42,269 nt of DNA from JAYGED01 sp046582565 (GTDB lineage Bacteria; Pseudomonadota; Alphaproteobacteria; JAAXGF01). This document shows, in pieces, positions 1 through 7,498 of the stretch. The position numbers were made by a program, and so were the translations under genes. Positions within the stretch are counted from its first letter, which is position 1. Each line of letters opens with the position of its first letter. The notes beneath the pieces are model-generated. The model did not search any database. It was not told the origin of the DNA and worked only from the letters and a program-made list of their open reading frames with translations. The stretch is taken from positions 1 to 42,269 of the forward strand of contig JAYGED010000121.1 in the NCBI GenBank assembly GCA_046582565.1, in the 5' to 3' direction.

Positions 1-2240
1 GTGGTCGGCGGATCGAACGTCCCGACACCACTGAGTGCGTCGCCATTGTCATCCGGCTCCATGAAAGCCAAGTCGATGAGATGCTCCTGTTGACCATGGC
101 GAACCGTGACGCCACCGTCTCCGACCCGGATCGTTGCGGTATCGCCGGCATTGGCGAGGCGCAGGATTTTCGCCCGCAGATCGGCCCCGGCAAGCTGCGC
201 CGCCTTGCCCGATATGAAGGTCTGGCGTGAGGCCGACGACTTGCCCGCGTCGGCGGTCAAATCCGTATCGCCCATGATGTAATGAAATTTCTCGGCGGCA
301 ACCCCGAGGGCGTCGGCGCAAATCTGCAGCATGATGGTGTTCGGTCCCTGGCCTATATCGGCGACGCCATTGTACAGGGTAAGCCGGCCCGAACGGTCGA
401 TGCCGACGCGCATGATCGAGGGGTTAGACATGGCGGTATTGCCGCAGCCGTACCACATGCAGCCGACCCCGACACCGCGCCTGATCTCATCGTCGGCCGT
501 GCGGTTAAACGCCTCGGCATCGGACCGCACCGCCCGCCAGGCCGGGCGCAGAGCGTCGAGGCATTGGCCCAGTCCGGCGCTTGCCTCGAGCCGCTGGCCG
601 GTGGCGGTTTCCTGGCCAACGGCAATGGCGTTGATAATTCTGAATTCCAGCGGATCTATGTCGGCCAGCGCGGCCAGCTCGTCATAGAGCGCCTCGTGGG
701 CGATGGCGCATTGCGGCACGCCGAACCCCCGGAACGCGCCCGACGGCGGCCCGTTGGTGTGGAGTGCGGCGCTGCTGTTGTGCACATGAGGCACGAAATA
801 GGGGCCGGTAGCGTGGATCGGCACCCGGTCGGCCACGGTCGGCCCCCAGGAGGCGTAAGCGCCGGTATCGAAATCGCCGTGGCTGGAGAAGGCGGTGAGC
901 CGGCCTTGCTTGTCGCAGCCGGCGCGCACCGTGATCCGCGAAGGGTGGCGTTTAGTGGTCGAGGCCATGCTCTCGGGCCGGCTATAGACACAAGCCACGG
1001 GCCTGTCCAACAGCCAGGCAGCGACGGCGATCAACGGCTGCACCGCCACATCGAGCTTGCCGCCGAAGCCGCCGCCGCAGGCCGTCGGCATGATGCGAAC
1101 CTGATGGTTCTCGATACCCAGCACATGGGCCACGGTATCGCGATCCATATAGGGGGTCTGGGTCGAAACGGCGATCTCGATACGATTGCCAAGCCTGCGC
1201 GCCCAGCCCGCTTCGGGCTCGATATAGGCATGTTCGACGAAGCCCGTCTCGAACTCCCCTTCGGCGATGAATTCGGCCGCGGCAAAGCCGTCCTCCATAT
1301 TTCCCTTGACGACCAGGCCCCTGATCAGCAGGTTACCCGGCTTGTCGTCCTGGACCAGCGGAGCGCCATCGGCCTGGGCCGCCTCGGTGCCGATCACCGG
1401 ATCGAGGGGCTGCCAGTCGATCGGCAGGTCTTCATCGCGGATCGCCTCGATGGCGGCCCGCTCGCCGACCAGGGCGGCCACCGCTTCGCCGCGAAACCGC
1501 GCCTCTCCATCGGCCAGCACCGGCTGGTCCTTGCCGGTCGGATAGATGCCGAAGGCATTGACGCCGGGAATGTCGGCGCATGTGAGCAGGGTCAAATTCG
1601 CATCGATGTCGCCCAGGGTAAAACGCGCCCGGGCATGGGGCGAGCGGATGACGCGCAGCCACAGAGCGTCCTCGGGCACCGCATCGGCGCCGAAGCGTTC
1701 CGTGCCCGTGAGCTTGGCGATGCCATCGACCTTGGCCATGCGCGCGCCCACGGCGGAGCCGGACGGCGGAGCCTCTATAGGTTCATTGCCGGCGACATCC
1801 ATCACCGCCTCGACGATCTTGCGATAGCCGGTGCAGCGGCACAGCACGCCGCCGAGGGCGTCCATGACGTCGGCTTCGTCGGGCGATGGATTGCCGGCCA
1901 ACAGGGATTGCGCCGCCATCAACATGCCCGGCGAGCAGATGCCGCATTGAGCAGCGCCATGGCGGTGAAAAGCAGCCTGGAGGGCGGAGAGTTCGCCTCT
2001 CTCAGCCAGACCCTCGACCGTGGTCACCTGGCGACCTTCGACCTGGGCTATAGGCGTGAGACAGGCGCAGATCTGGTCGCCGTCGAGCAGCACCGTGCAG
2101 GCCCCGCAGTCACCCGCGTCGCAGCCGATCTTCGTGCCGGTCAGGCCGAGACTGTCGCGCAGCACCGACGACAGGCGGGTCACCGGGGCAACGCCGACCT
2201 CGACATCGTTGCCGTTGACGGTGAAGCGCAGCCCGCTCAT
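1..2240 (-). CDS. Xanthine dehydrogenase/aldehyde oxidase-family hydroxylase, fused 2Fe-2S and molybdopterin subunits (partial)
   Basis: About 746 residues are visible; the C-terminus lies beyond the left edge. Residues 1-160 form a 2Fe-2S subunit: a plant-type ferredoxin part with CDAGDCGAC, then the second cluster with QCGICSPG and LCRCTGYRK. The molybdopterin-binding subunit follows without a stop and shows GGGFGGK, an FRGFGVPQ motif as in xanthine dehydrogenases, and IGQGPNT. The frame is open to base 1, reading GTFDPPT at the edge. In most relatives the two parts are separate genes, so this is a fusion. The start codon overlaps the stop of the FAD-subunit gene as ATGA, so the two are translationally coupled. 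The family hydroxylates purines, N-heterocycles or aldehydes. The substrate cannot be read here, and the active-site glutamate should lie outside the window. Confidence 0.9.
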   Translation of the reverse strand, partial: MSGLRFTVNGNDVEVGVAPVTRLSSVLRDSLGLTGTKIGCDAGDCGACTVLLDGDQICACLTPIAQVEGRQVTTVEGLAERGELSALQAAFHRHGAAQCGICSPGMLMAAQSLLAGNPSPDEADVMDALGGVLCRCTGYRKIVEAVMDVAGNEPIEAPPSGSAVGARMAKVDGIAKLTGTERFGADAVPEDALWLRVIRSPHARARFTLGDIDANLTLLTCADIPGVNAFGIYPTGKDQPVLADGEARFRGEAVAALVGERAAIEAIRDEDLPIDWQPLDPVIGTEAAQADGAPLVQDDKPGNLLIRGLVVKGNMEDGFAAAEFIAEGEFETGFVEHAYIEPEAGWARRLGNRIEIAVSTQTPYMDRDTVAHVLGIENHQVRIMPTACGGGFGGKLDVAVQPLIAVAAWLLDRPVACVYSRPESMASTTKRHPSRITVRAGCDKQGRLTAFSSHGDFDTGAYASWGPTVADRVPIHATGPYFVPHVHNSSAALHTNGPPSGAFRGFGVPQCAIAHEALYDELAALADIDPLEFRIINAIAVGQETATGQRLEASAGLGQCLDALRPAWRAVRSDAEAFNRTADDEIRRGVGVGCMWYGCGNTAMSNPSIMRVGIDRSGRLTLYNGVADIGQGPNTIMLQICADALGVAAEKFHYIMGDTDLTADAGKSSASRQTFISGKAAQLAGADLRAKILRLANAGDTATIRVGDGGVTVRHGQQEHLIDLAFMEPDDNGDALSGVGTFDPPT

Positions 2241-3073
2241 GCCATGCGCCCGCCGAGTTGCGCCAGGCCGCGCCGCACCAGGGTCAGGGCGGCGTCATGG
2301 CGATAGGCCGCTGAGCCGCGAATATCGTCGATCGGCTCGAGCCCTTGCAATGCCTCCACGAAACTTCCCAGCGTGTTGTCGAGTTTTGTCCCGGCGAGGC
2401 TTGCCTCTAGGGCAGCCAGCCTGCGCGAGACCGCGGCGCAGGCGCCGACGGCGATACGCGCCACACCGACGCGATCCCCATCGGGTTCGATCACCAGGGC
2501 GACCATGACGATGGAAATAACCATATAGGACCGGGCGCCGAGCTTGAGAAACAGGCTCTCGGCGCCCTGTGCGGGCTTGGGAATGGTAATGGCCGTGACC
2601 ATCTCGTCGGCGGCGCGGGTTGTCGCCCGGTTGCCGGTGATGAAGTCGGCCAAAGGCACCACGCGTTCGCCACGGGCGCTGGCCAGCTCGAGACTCGCAT
2701 CGAGGGCCAGCAGATTGGGCGCGCCGTCGGCCGCCGGGGATGCATTGCAGATATTGCCGACCAGGGTGGCGGCGTTTTGAATCTGGATGCCGCCGATGGC
2801 GCGGGCGGCTTGCTTCAAGCCGTCAAAGCCGGGCGGCAGTTCAGCGCCGATGATGTCGCTCCAGCTGGTCAGCGCGCCGAGGCGGAAATCAGAGGTCCGC
2901 TCCTCAATGCCCCGAAGACCGGCGATAGCGCTGATATCGAGCAGGTCGTCATCGAGCGGTATCGCCACCCGCGCCGGATAATAATCCGTGCCGCCGGCAA
3001 TGATCGTCAACGGTTTGGCGCTCAACGCATGGAGCGCTTCATCGAGATTATCGGGTCGAATATAGTCGCTCAC
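2237..3073 (-). CDS. FAD-binding subunit of xanthine dehydrogenase-family hydroxylase (CoxM/XdhB type)
   Basis: Passes electrons from the Fe-S/molybdenum subunit to an acceptor. It has the FAD motif IIAGGTDYY near the N-terminus and the second FAD/Fe-S contact motif ATLVGNICNASPAAD near residue 105, followed by a CO dehydrogenase flavoprotein C-terminal domain. The length (278 aa) is normal for the family. I chose the GTG at 3073, which gives VSDYIRPDNLDEAL, because the longer frame needs a TTG at 3121 and would translate through the palindromic operator at 3084-3109. No strong Shine-Dalgarno is visible. The gene overlaps the fused hydroxylase subunit by 4 bases and lies 57 bp after the MarR gene. 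Confidence 0.87.
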   Translation of the reverse strand: MSDYIRPDNLDEALHALSAKPLTIIAGGTDYYPARVAIPLDDDLLDISAIAGLRGIEERTSDFRLGALTSWSDIIGAELPPGFDGLKQAARAIGGIQIQNAATLVGNICNASPAADGAPNLLALDASLELASARGERVVPLADFITGNRATTRAADEMVTAITIPKPAQGAESLFLKLGARSYMVISIVMVALVIEPDGDRVGVARIAVGACAAVSRRLAALEASLAGTKLDNTLGSFVEALQGLEPIDDIRGSAAYRHDAALTLVRRGLAQLGGRMA

Positions 3074-3083
3074 GAGACCGAAC

Positions 3084-3109
3084 CATATTGTTTGTGTACA
3101 TACAATATG
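3084..3109 (-). promoter_or_regulatory. Palindromic operator between the MarR gene and the hydroxylase operon
   Basis: Perfect 8-bp arms CATATTGT and ACAATATG surround a 10-bp centre, and 11 of 13 dyad pairs match over 26 bp. It begins 10 bases upstream of the chosen GTG of the FAD subunit and just after the MarR stop. AT-rich dyads of this size are typical MarR-dimer operators. Control by the adjacent MarR protein is inference. Confidence 0.6.
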
Positions 3110-3130
3110 AGCATGATACAAACAGCCCCG

Positions 3131-3556
3131 TTACGTCAAGCGCGACAACAGCTTTTGCAGGGTTTTGCGCTCCTTCGCATTGAGTGGCGCGAGGGTTTGA
3201 TCGGAGGTCGCCAGCCCGGTTCCAATGGCCTTGCTGAGAAGTTTCTTACCCGTCGCGGTCAGTCTCCATAGAGTGCGGCGGCGGTCGTCGGCATCAGCCT
3301 TGCGCGCGATCAGTTTGCGCTCATGCAGCCGTCCGATGACGCCTTTCATGGTGGCCGGGTCCATGGCGGTGAGCCGCCCCAACAGGTTCTGCGAGACCTC
3401 GCCCTGATCGGCGATCTTGACCAGGCTGGCGAACTGGGTGGGGGTCAGATCATGGGCCGCGAAATTGGCCTTGAAGATGGCGCTGGCGCGTTGATGGGCG
3501 CGGCGCAGCTGATGGCCGATCTGTGGTTCGAGCGCGTATTCTGTCTGGTTGCCCAT
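3131..3556 (-). CDS. MarR-family transcriptional regulator
   Basis: A 141-aa winged-helix protein of standard MarR length. The N-terminal dimerisation helix (IGHQLRRAHQRASAIF) is followed by the recognition region (residues about 50-85, MDPATMKGVIGRLHERKLI) and the wing with the conserved DDRRRTLWRLT stretch. MarR proteins usually repress the gene next to them and release DNA on binding a small, often aromatic, ligand. It lies in the same orientation between the shell genes (32 bp from the last BMC-T) and the hydroxylase genes. The palindrome at 3084-3109 immediately downstream is the obvious candidate target, so it probably governs the hydroxylase. The ligand is unknown. Confidence 0.9.
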   Translation of the reverse strand: MGNQTEYALEPQIGHQLRRAHQRASAIFKANFAAHDLTPTQFASLVKIADQGEVSQNLLGRLTAMDPATMKGVIGRLHERKLIARKADADDRRRTLWRLTATGKKLLSKAIGTGLATSDQTLAPLNAKERKTLQKLLSRLT

Positions 3557-3588
3557 GGGCCAGGGTAACCCATTTGTCTCACCCGTGA

Positions 3589-4218
3589 CTAGCTGGTGCG
3601 GCCGGGAATCGCTTCGAGGAAGCTGGTGATGCGATCTCGCGCGGCTTCAACAGAAGGCGTCTCGCCGGAGATGAAGACCCGGCCCGCGGCGCCGATCATC
3701 TGGACATCGACCAGGGTGTTTTCCGGTGCCGCCTTCTCGGCCTCGTTGGCGGCGACGGTGGCGAACAGCGCCGGCGCCATCTCGACCAGCAACAGGGTCT
3801 CGCCGGGCAGGATCATCGAGGCCTGACGGGTGCGGTTGATGATCACCGCGTGCTGATCGGTGACATCCTCAATCACATCGCTATAGAGCAACTGCGGCTT
3901 GAGCTGATCTTGGGCCGCAGCGCCTATTCCTTTCAGCACCGCCTCGCCCGCCGCCTCGATATGGGCGGGATCGCGGGAATGAAGTTCCAGGATACCGTAT
4001 TGGCGCTCGACGAACAGCAGCCCCGGATCGACCTCGGGCACCGATTTCAAGGCAAGATCGATGACCCGCTGGATGGCCAACGCCGGGGCGATTTCGATGA
4101 TCAGCGAATGCATGCCCTCGAGCGGCACATAGCCTCGGGCGCGCATGGGCGTGGCCATATAGGCCGCGAACTGCCGCTGAAGATCGGCAATCGGCAAATA
4201 GACTCTTAGCTCGGTCAT
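3589..4218 (-). CDS. BMC-T tandem-domain microcompartment shell protein (last shell gene)
   Basis: 209 aa with two BMC folds in one chain; three copies should form a pseudohexameric shell tile. The first half has the segment SLIIEIAPALAIQRVIDLALK followed by LLFVERQYGILELHSRD. The second half repeats it as LLLVEMAPALFATVAANEAEK followed by VDVQMIGAAGRVFISGE. The N-terminal strand arrangement resembles permuted BMC-T proteins of the CsoS1D type, many of which have a gated pore. It is clearly paralogous to the BMC-T at 5216-5821. It is the last shell gene before the MarR gene, with 36 bp to BMC-H. Confidence 0.93.
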   Translation of the reverse strand: MTELRVYLPIADLQRQFAAYMATPMRARGYVPLEGMHSLIIEIAPALAIQRVIDLALKSVPEVDPGLLFVERQYGILELHSRDPAHIEAAGEAVLKGIGAAAQDQLKPQLLYSDVIEDVTDQHAVIINRTRQASMILPGETLLLVEMAPALFATVAANEAEKAAPENTLVDVQMIGAAGRVFISGETPSVEAARDRITSFLEAIPGRTS

Positions 4219-4254
4219 GTAATACGGGGACCGTCTCAGAGACGAGCGCGCCTA

Positions 4255-4527
4255 CTATTTGCCGGCGAAATGCTTGGAGACGTCGGCATGGGGACGCGGG
4301 ATGACATGCACCGAGATCACCTCGCCCACATTGCCCGCCGCCTCGGCGCCGGCCTCGGTCGCCGCCTTGACCGCCCCGACATCGCCCTGAACCGTCACCG
4401 ACACCAACCCGGCGCCGACCTGTTCGCGGCCAACGATGGTGACGTTGGCCGCCTTGACCATGGCGTCGGCGGCGGCGAAAGCAGCCACGTAGCCCTTTGT
4501 TTCAATAAACCCAATTGCGTTAGACAT
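4255..4527 (-). CDS. BMC-H hexameric microcompartment shell protein (PduA/EutM/CcmK type)
   Basis: A 90-aa single BMC domain, the standard hexamer tile. It reads AIGFIETKGYVAAFAAADAMVKAA at the N-terminus, contains the conserved GREQVGAGLVSVTVQGDVGAV region, and ends in the usual HVIPRPH stretch. It is the only BMC-H gene visible and so probably the most abundant shell component. A strong Shine-Dalgarno (AAGGAG) sits 7-8 bases before the ATG, in a 33-bp gap after the pentamer gene. That fits the higher dose needed for the hexamer. Neighbours on both sides are shell genes in the same orientation. Confidence 0.96.
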   Translation of the reverse strand: MSNAIGFIETKGYVAAFAAADAMVKAANVTIVGREQVGAGLVSVTVQGDVGAVKAATEAGAEAAGNVGEVISVHVIPRPHADVSKHFAGK

Positions 4528-4560
4528 GATTTTCTCCTTTTACAAAATTTAAGTGCCTGG

Positions 4561-4827
4561 TCATTTCTTCGCTTTGTCTTGTTCGTCGATCGAGCCGATC
4601 ACCAGGGCATCGACGATATTGCCGCTATCGTCAAACCAGCCCTTGGCGACCGAGCCTTGGGTCACCAGAACCCTCTCCCCTTCGCCGCAACCGAGCGGGT
4701 CGAAGGCGACGATGCGTTCCGACGATCCGCCGGGCGGATCGAGATCAATTTCCAGAAGCGCGCCCGTCGGCAACTCGTCGACTCGCTTCGTCGACCAAAC
4801 GCGCCCAACCACTTTGCCAGTTTTCAT
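4561..4827 (-). CDS. BMC-P pentameric vertex protein (EutN/CcmL family)
   Basis: 88 aa, normal for the family that caps the icosahedral vertices of microcompartments. It shows the typical start MKTGKVVGRVWSTKR, then LLEIDLDPPGG, the VAFDPLGCGEGERVLVTQGS core and the VDALVIGSID C-terminal strand. It overlaps the stop/start of the upstream 131-aa gene by 4 bases (ATGA), so it is translationally coupled to that gene. With one BMC-H, one BMC-P and two BMC-T genes, the shell set looks complete. Confidence 0.95.
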   Translation of the reverse strand: MKTGKVVGRVWSTKRVDELPTGALLEIDLDPPGGSSERIVAFDPLGCGEGERVLVTQGSVAKGWFDDSGNIVDALVIGSIDEQDKAKK

Positions 4828-5219
4828 GACCGCTCCTTCACCAGTTCGAGATTGACGTGACGGGCCTTGTCGCGGGCGAGCGGGGTTACCACCGCGCCGC
4901 GGCCGAGCAGCACCCGTGAATGGGTTTTGGCTATTTCAATAACCTTGATCTCGTTCAACACACCGCCCTCCCACCGAATATCGCCGCCGGCAGCCGGTTT
5001 TGTATCGCTCTGCGCCAGGCGATAGGTGATTTTCCCAGATTTGACCGCTTCCGGGTTGCCAGCGACTTCGCGGGCGAAGGCCATGAGATCGGCATCGTTC
5101 TCGAAGGTCACGGCAACCGATTGCTCGCCGCCCGGGGAGGCCACAGTCACGTCCAGGGCCTCGGACAGGGCCTCGCGCACCAGGCGGCGGAGTTCGCCGT
5201 TGTCCAGGGTCTTACTCAT
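4824..5219 (-). CDS. Unrecognised microcompartment-operon protein with an encapsulation-peptide-like N-terminus
   Basis: 131 aa; I do not recognise a domain with a known activity. Residues about 8-22 (GELRRLVREALSEAL) form a short amphipathic helix of the type that targets cargo to BMC shells, followed by a Gly/Pro-containing break. The remainder is a small alpha/beta domain with a strand-rich C-terminus (EIAKTHSRVLLGRGAVVTPLARDKA). It overlaps both neighbours by 4 bases (BMC-T upstream, BMC-P downstream). From memory, RMM loci of actinobacteria carry an uncharacterised gene in the same place between BMC-P and BMC-T. A lumenal or shell-scaffolding role is inference. Confidence 0.75.
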   Translation of the reverse strand: MSKTLDNGELRRLVREALSEALDVTVASPGGEQSVAVTFENDADLMAFAREVAGNPEAVKSGKITYRLAQSDTKPAAGGDIRWEGGVLNEIKVIEIAKTHSRVLLGRGAVVTPLARDKARHVNLELVKERS

Positions 5220-5821
5220 GCCCGCGCCCGCAAGGCATCCTCGGCGGCCGAGGCGGCGGCGCGAATATCGGCCTCGCGGCCGCTGAGATAGAGCCTGCCC
5301 GTCGCCCCCATCATGCGGTAGTCGACGACCTTCACATCGGCCGCCTTCTCGGCTTCGTTGGCGGCGAGGATACTGTAGGCGGCAGGCTGCATTTCCAACA
5401 CGAACAGGGATTCCCCGGCCAGCACCATGGAGCCGAGCTTGTTCCGGTTGATCAGAAAGGCATGGTAATGGTCGAGCCGGTCGATGATCTTCGAGGACAG
5501 AATTTCGGGCTTCATGGCGGCGGTCTCGTCACTGTCCAACTCGTCGAGCACGGCCTGGCCGGCGGCCCGCACCGCCGCCGTATCCCTCGAATGAAATTCC
5601 AGATAGCCGAACTGACGCTCGACCACCAGGATGCCCGGCTCCACATCGACCAGCTTGAGCGCGATATCGGTCAGCCCCTCGATGTCGAGACCCGGCGCCA
5701 CCTCGACGACCAGAGCCGCCATGCCCGTGCGCGGCAGGTACCCACGTATGAAACTGCCGAGATAGCACATGGTCTTGGGCTGCAGCTGGTCGATGAAGAT
5801 GTAGGACCGAATGGTCGCCAT
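5216..5821 (-). CDS. BMC-T tandem-domain microcompartment shell protein (first shell gene)
   Basis: 201 aa with duplicated BMC domains. The first half has AALVVEVAPGLDIEGLTDIALK and ILVVERQFGYLEFHSRD; the second has LFVLEMQPAAYSILAANEAEK and VVDYRMMGATGRLYLSGRE. It aligns along its length with the BMC-T at 3589-4218, so the two are paralogues. They may form distinct pseudohexamers or a double-layered gated tile as described for CsoS1D-like proteins; that is inference. It starts 6 bp after the aldehyde dehydrogenase stop and overlaps the next gene as ATGA. Confidence 0.93.
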   Translation of the reverse strand: MATIRSYIFIDQLQPKTMCYLGSFIRGYLPRTGMAALVVEVAPGLDIEGLTDIALKLVDVEPGILVVERQFGYLEFHSRDTAAVRAAGQAVLDELDSDETAAMKPEILSSKIIDRLDHYHAFLINRNKLGSMVLAGESLFVLEMQPAAYSILAANEAEKAADVKVVDYRMMGATGRLYLSGREADIRAAASAAEDALRARA

Positions 5822-5827
5822 GATCCC

Positions 5828-7372
5828 TCAGCGCTTCCATTGGCGCAACTCATCGGCGACGATGCGGCGAATTTCCGCGCGCAGATCGTCGTCGGCTGCC
5901 GGTTGCTCGGGGCTCCGGGGGGCTGCGTCGCTGGAAACGATCTCCCCCGGATCCCTGAGCGGCCGCACCTTGTCGACCGTGAGGCCATCAAAGGAGGGAA
6001 ATTCAACTTTATCATCCTTGTCGAAGGCGATCTTCGTCCATTGAACGAGATGGCTGGGCTGCAAATTACCGGCCACGGATGAACGCCCCAGGAAGCCGGT
6101 GCCGATGGTCATGGTTGGCGCGAGATGAGTCTCGAACCCGGCGGCGCCGGTTGAGCAGGGCCCATTGACGACAATTCGAAGCACGTTCACGCCGGCGCCG
6201 AAACGCAGGATCTCTTGCGCGTCACGGCTGTGAATAGCCGCCGAATGGCCGCCGCCCGAGCGCCGCACCATGGCCCGGCAAGCGGTCAGGGCGCTCTCCG
6301 GGCTGGCAGCCTCATAGAGCCCCAGCACCGGGCACATCTTTTCCCGGCTCAAGGGATAATCGTCACCGATACGGTCCAGCGGCACCAGCAGCACGCGGGT
6401 TTTGGGCGGCACTCGAAAACCGCAGGCCTTGGCAATGGCCGTGGCCGACTGGCCGATCATGCCGATGTTGAACTTGCCCAGTGGGAACAGGGCATCCTCC
6501 ACCAGCTGACGCTCCTCGATGGTACAGAGATGGCAGCCTTGCTTGCGCAGCTCGCGCTTCAATTTTTCGACGATTGCGCCATCGGCGATGACCGCGGATT
6601 CATTGGTGCAGAGCACGCTGTTGTCGAAAGCCTTCGAGGCGACGATGACCTTGGCGGCGCGCGCCAGATCCGCATCAGCCGCCACATAGGCGGGGCAATT
6701 GCCCGGGCCGCCGCCGAGGGCCGGATTGCCCGAGCCATAGGCGGCGCGCACCATGGGGGTGCCGCCGGTGGCCAGAATAACGTCGGTCTTGGGCGAGCGC
6801 ATGAGCTGATCGATGATTTCCAGGGTCGGTTCTTCGATGACCTGGATAACGCCGTCCGGCGCCCCCGCCGCCATCGCCGCCTCGTTCATCACGGTGGCGG
6901 CCTCACTACAGCAGCGCTTGGCTGCCGGATGGGGGCTCACGACGATGGCGTTGCGTGTCAGCAGGGCCAGGATGATCTTGAAGGCGACCGTACAGACCGG
7001 GTTGGTCGAGGGCGTCAGGGCGAAGATGACCCCGGCCGGCTTGACGATCTCGACGATCTTAGTGGCCGGATCGACCCGGTACCCGCAATAATCATGGTCG
7101 CGGTAGTGATCGAAGATCCCCCGGCTGCAGAGCTGGTTCTTAAGGGCCTTGTGATCGACCACCCCGTAGCCGGTCTCCTCGACCGCGGCCTCGGCGAAAT
7201 AAACCGCCTTGGCGGCCAGGGCGTCCGCCGCCGCCTCGGCGATGCGCAGCACGTCATCACGGGCGAATCCACTATAGATGCCCACCGCCCACTGCGCCTT
7301 TTCCAGCATGTGGCTGGCGCGGTGGATGGTCATCGGCGTCATGTTCTGCGGGGTCGCAACTTGCGGCATCAT
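5828..7372 (-). CDS. CoA-acylating aldehyde dehydrogenase of the microcompartment (PduP/EutE-like)
   Basis: 514 aa. Oxidises a short aldehyde to acyl-CoA with NAD+ and CoA inside the shell. The catalytic cysteine is Cys255 in FDNSVLCTNES, and the nucleotide-binding region contains TPSTNPVCTVAFK and ATGGTPMVRAAYGSGNPALGGG. The last 32 residues are a Pro/Ala-rich linker followed by an amphipathic helix (LRAEIRRIVADELRQW), the form of a C-terminal encapsulation peptide. Conserved sequence starts near residue 14, so a later ATG is possible. However, the ATG at 7372 is placed relative to the upstream repeat exactly as in the aminotransferase gene, which supports it. It heads the shell operon; its presence makes the compartment a catabolic, aldehyde-handling one. 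Confidence 0.94.
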   Translation of the reverse strand: MMPQVATPQNMTPMTIHRASHMLEKAQWAVGIYSGFARDDVLRIAEAAADALAAKAVYFAEAAVEETGYGVVDHKALKNQLCSRGIFDHYRDHDYCGYRVDPATKIVEIVKPAGVIFALTPSTNPVCTVAFKIILALLTRNAIVVSPHPAAKRCCSEAATVMNEAAMAAGAPDGVIQVIEEPTLEIIDQLMRSPKTDVILATGGTPMVRAAYGSGNPALGGGPGNCPAYVAADADLARAAKVIVASKAFDNSVLCTNESAVIADGAIVEKLKRELRKQGCHLCTIEERQLVEDALFPLGKFNIGMIGQSATAIAKACGFRVPPKTRVLLVPLDRIGDDYPLSREKMCPVLGLYEAASPESALTACRAMVRRSGGGHSAAIHSRDAQEILRFGAGVNVLRIVVNGPCSTGAAGFETHLAPTMTIGTGFLGRSSVAGNLQPSHLVQWTKIAFDKDDKVEFPSFDGLTVDKVRPLRDPGEIVSSDAAPRSPEQPAADDDLRAEIRRIVADELRQWKR

Positions 7373-7378
7373 GGGACA

Positions 7379-7436
7379 AGCCTAGCCCTCCGCCCGTTTC
7401 AGCCTATTGACAGTCCGGGGTGATTATTTGACATCG
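7379..7436 (-). promoter_or_regulatory. Probable AraC-family operator and promoter of the aldehyde dehydrogenase/shell operon
   Basis: On the plus strand TTGACAG (7407-7413) and TTGACATCG (7428-7436) are separated by 14 bases, giving a 21-bp direct-repeat period. Reading toward the gene, the proximal half-site CTGTCAA is followed 22 bases later by TAGGCT (7379-7384), then six bases, then the ATG. The aminotransferase promoter has the same hexamer at the same spacing. The arrangement suggests a leaderless transcript. The binding protein, probably the AraC-type regulator at 16560-17615, is inferred. Confidence 0.7.
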
Positions 7437-7498
7437 CAATCAGGCCGATATTTGCTTTTTGGTGACAAAATTGCTTGTTACCCAATGGGAAGGCGCCT

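Noticed and set aside
282..2306. A 674-codon open frame on the plus strand
   Set aside because: It is the mirror of the fused hydroxylase gene on the minus strand, which has clear 2Fe-2S and molybdopterin motifs; the plus-strand translation has none.
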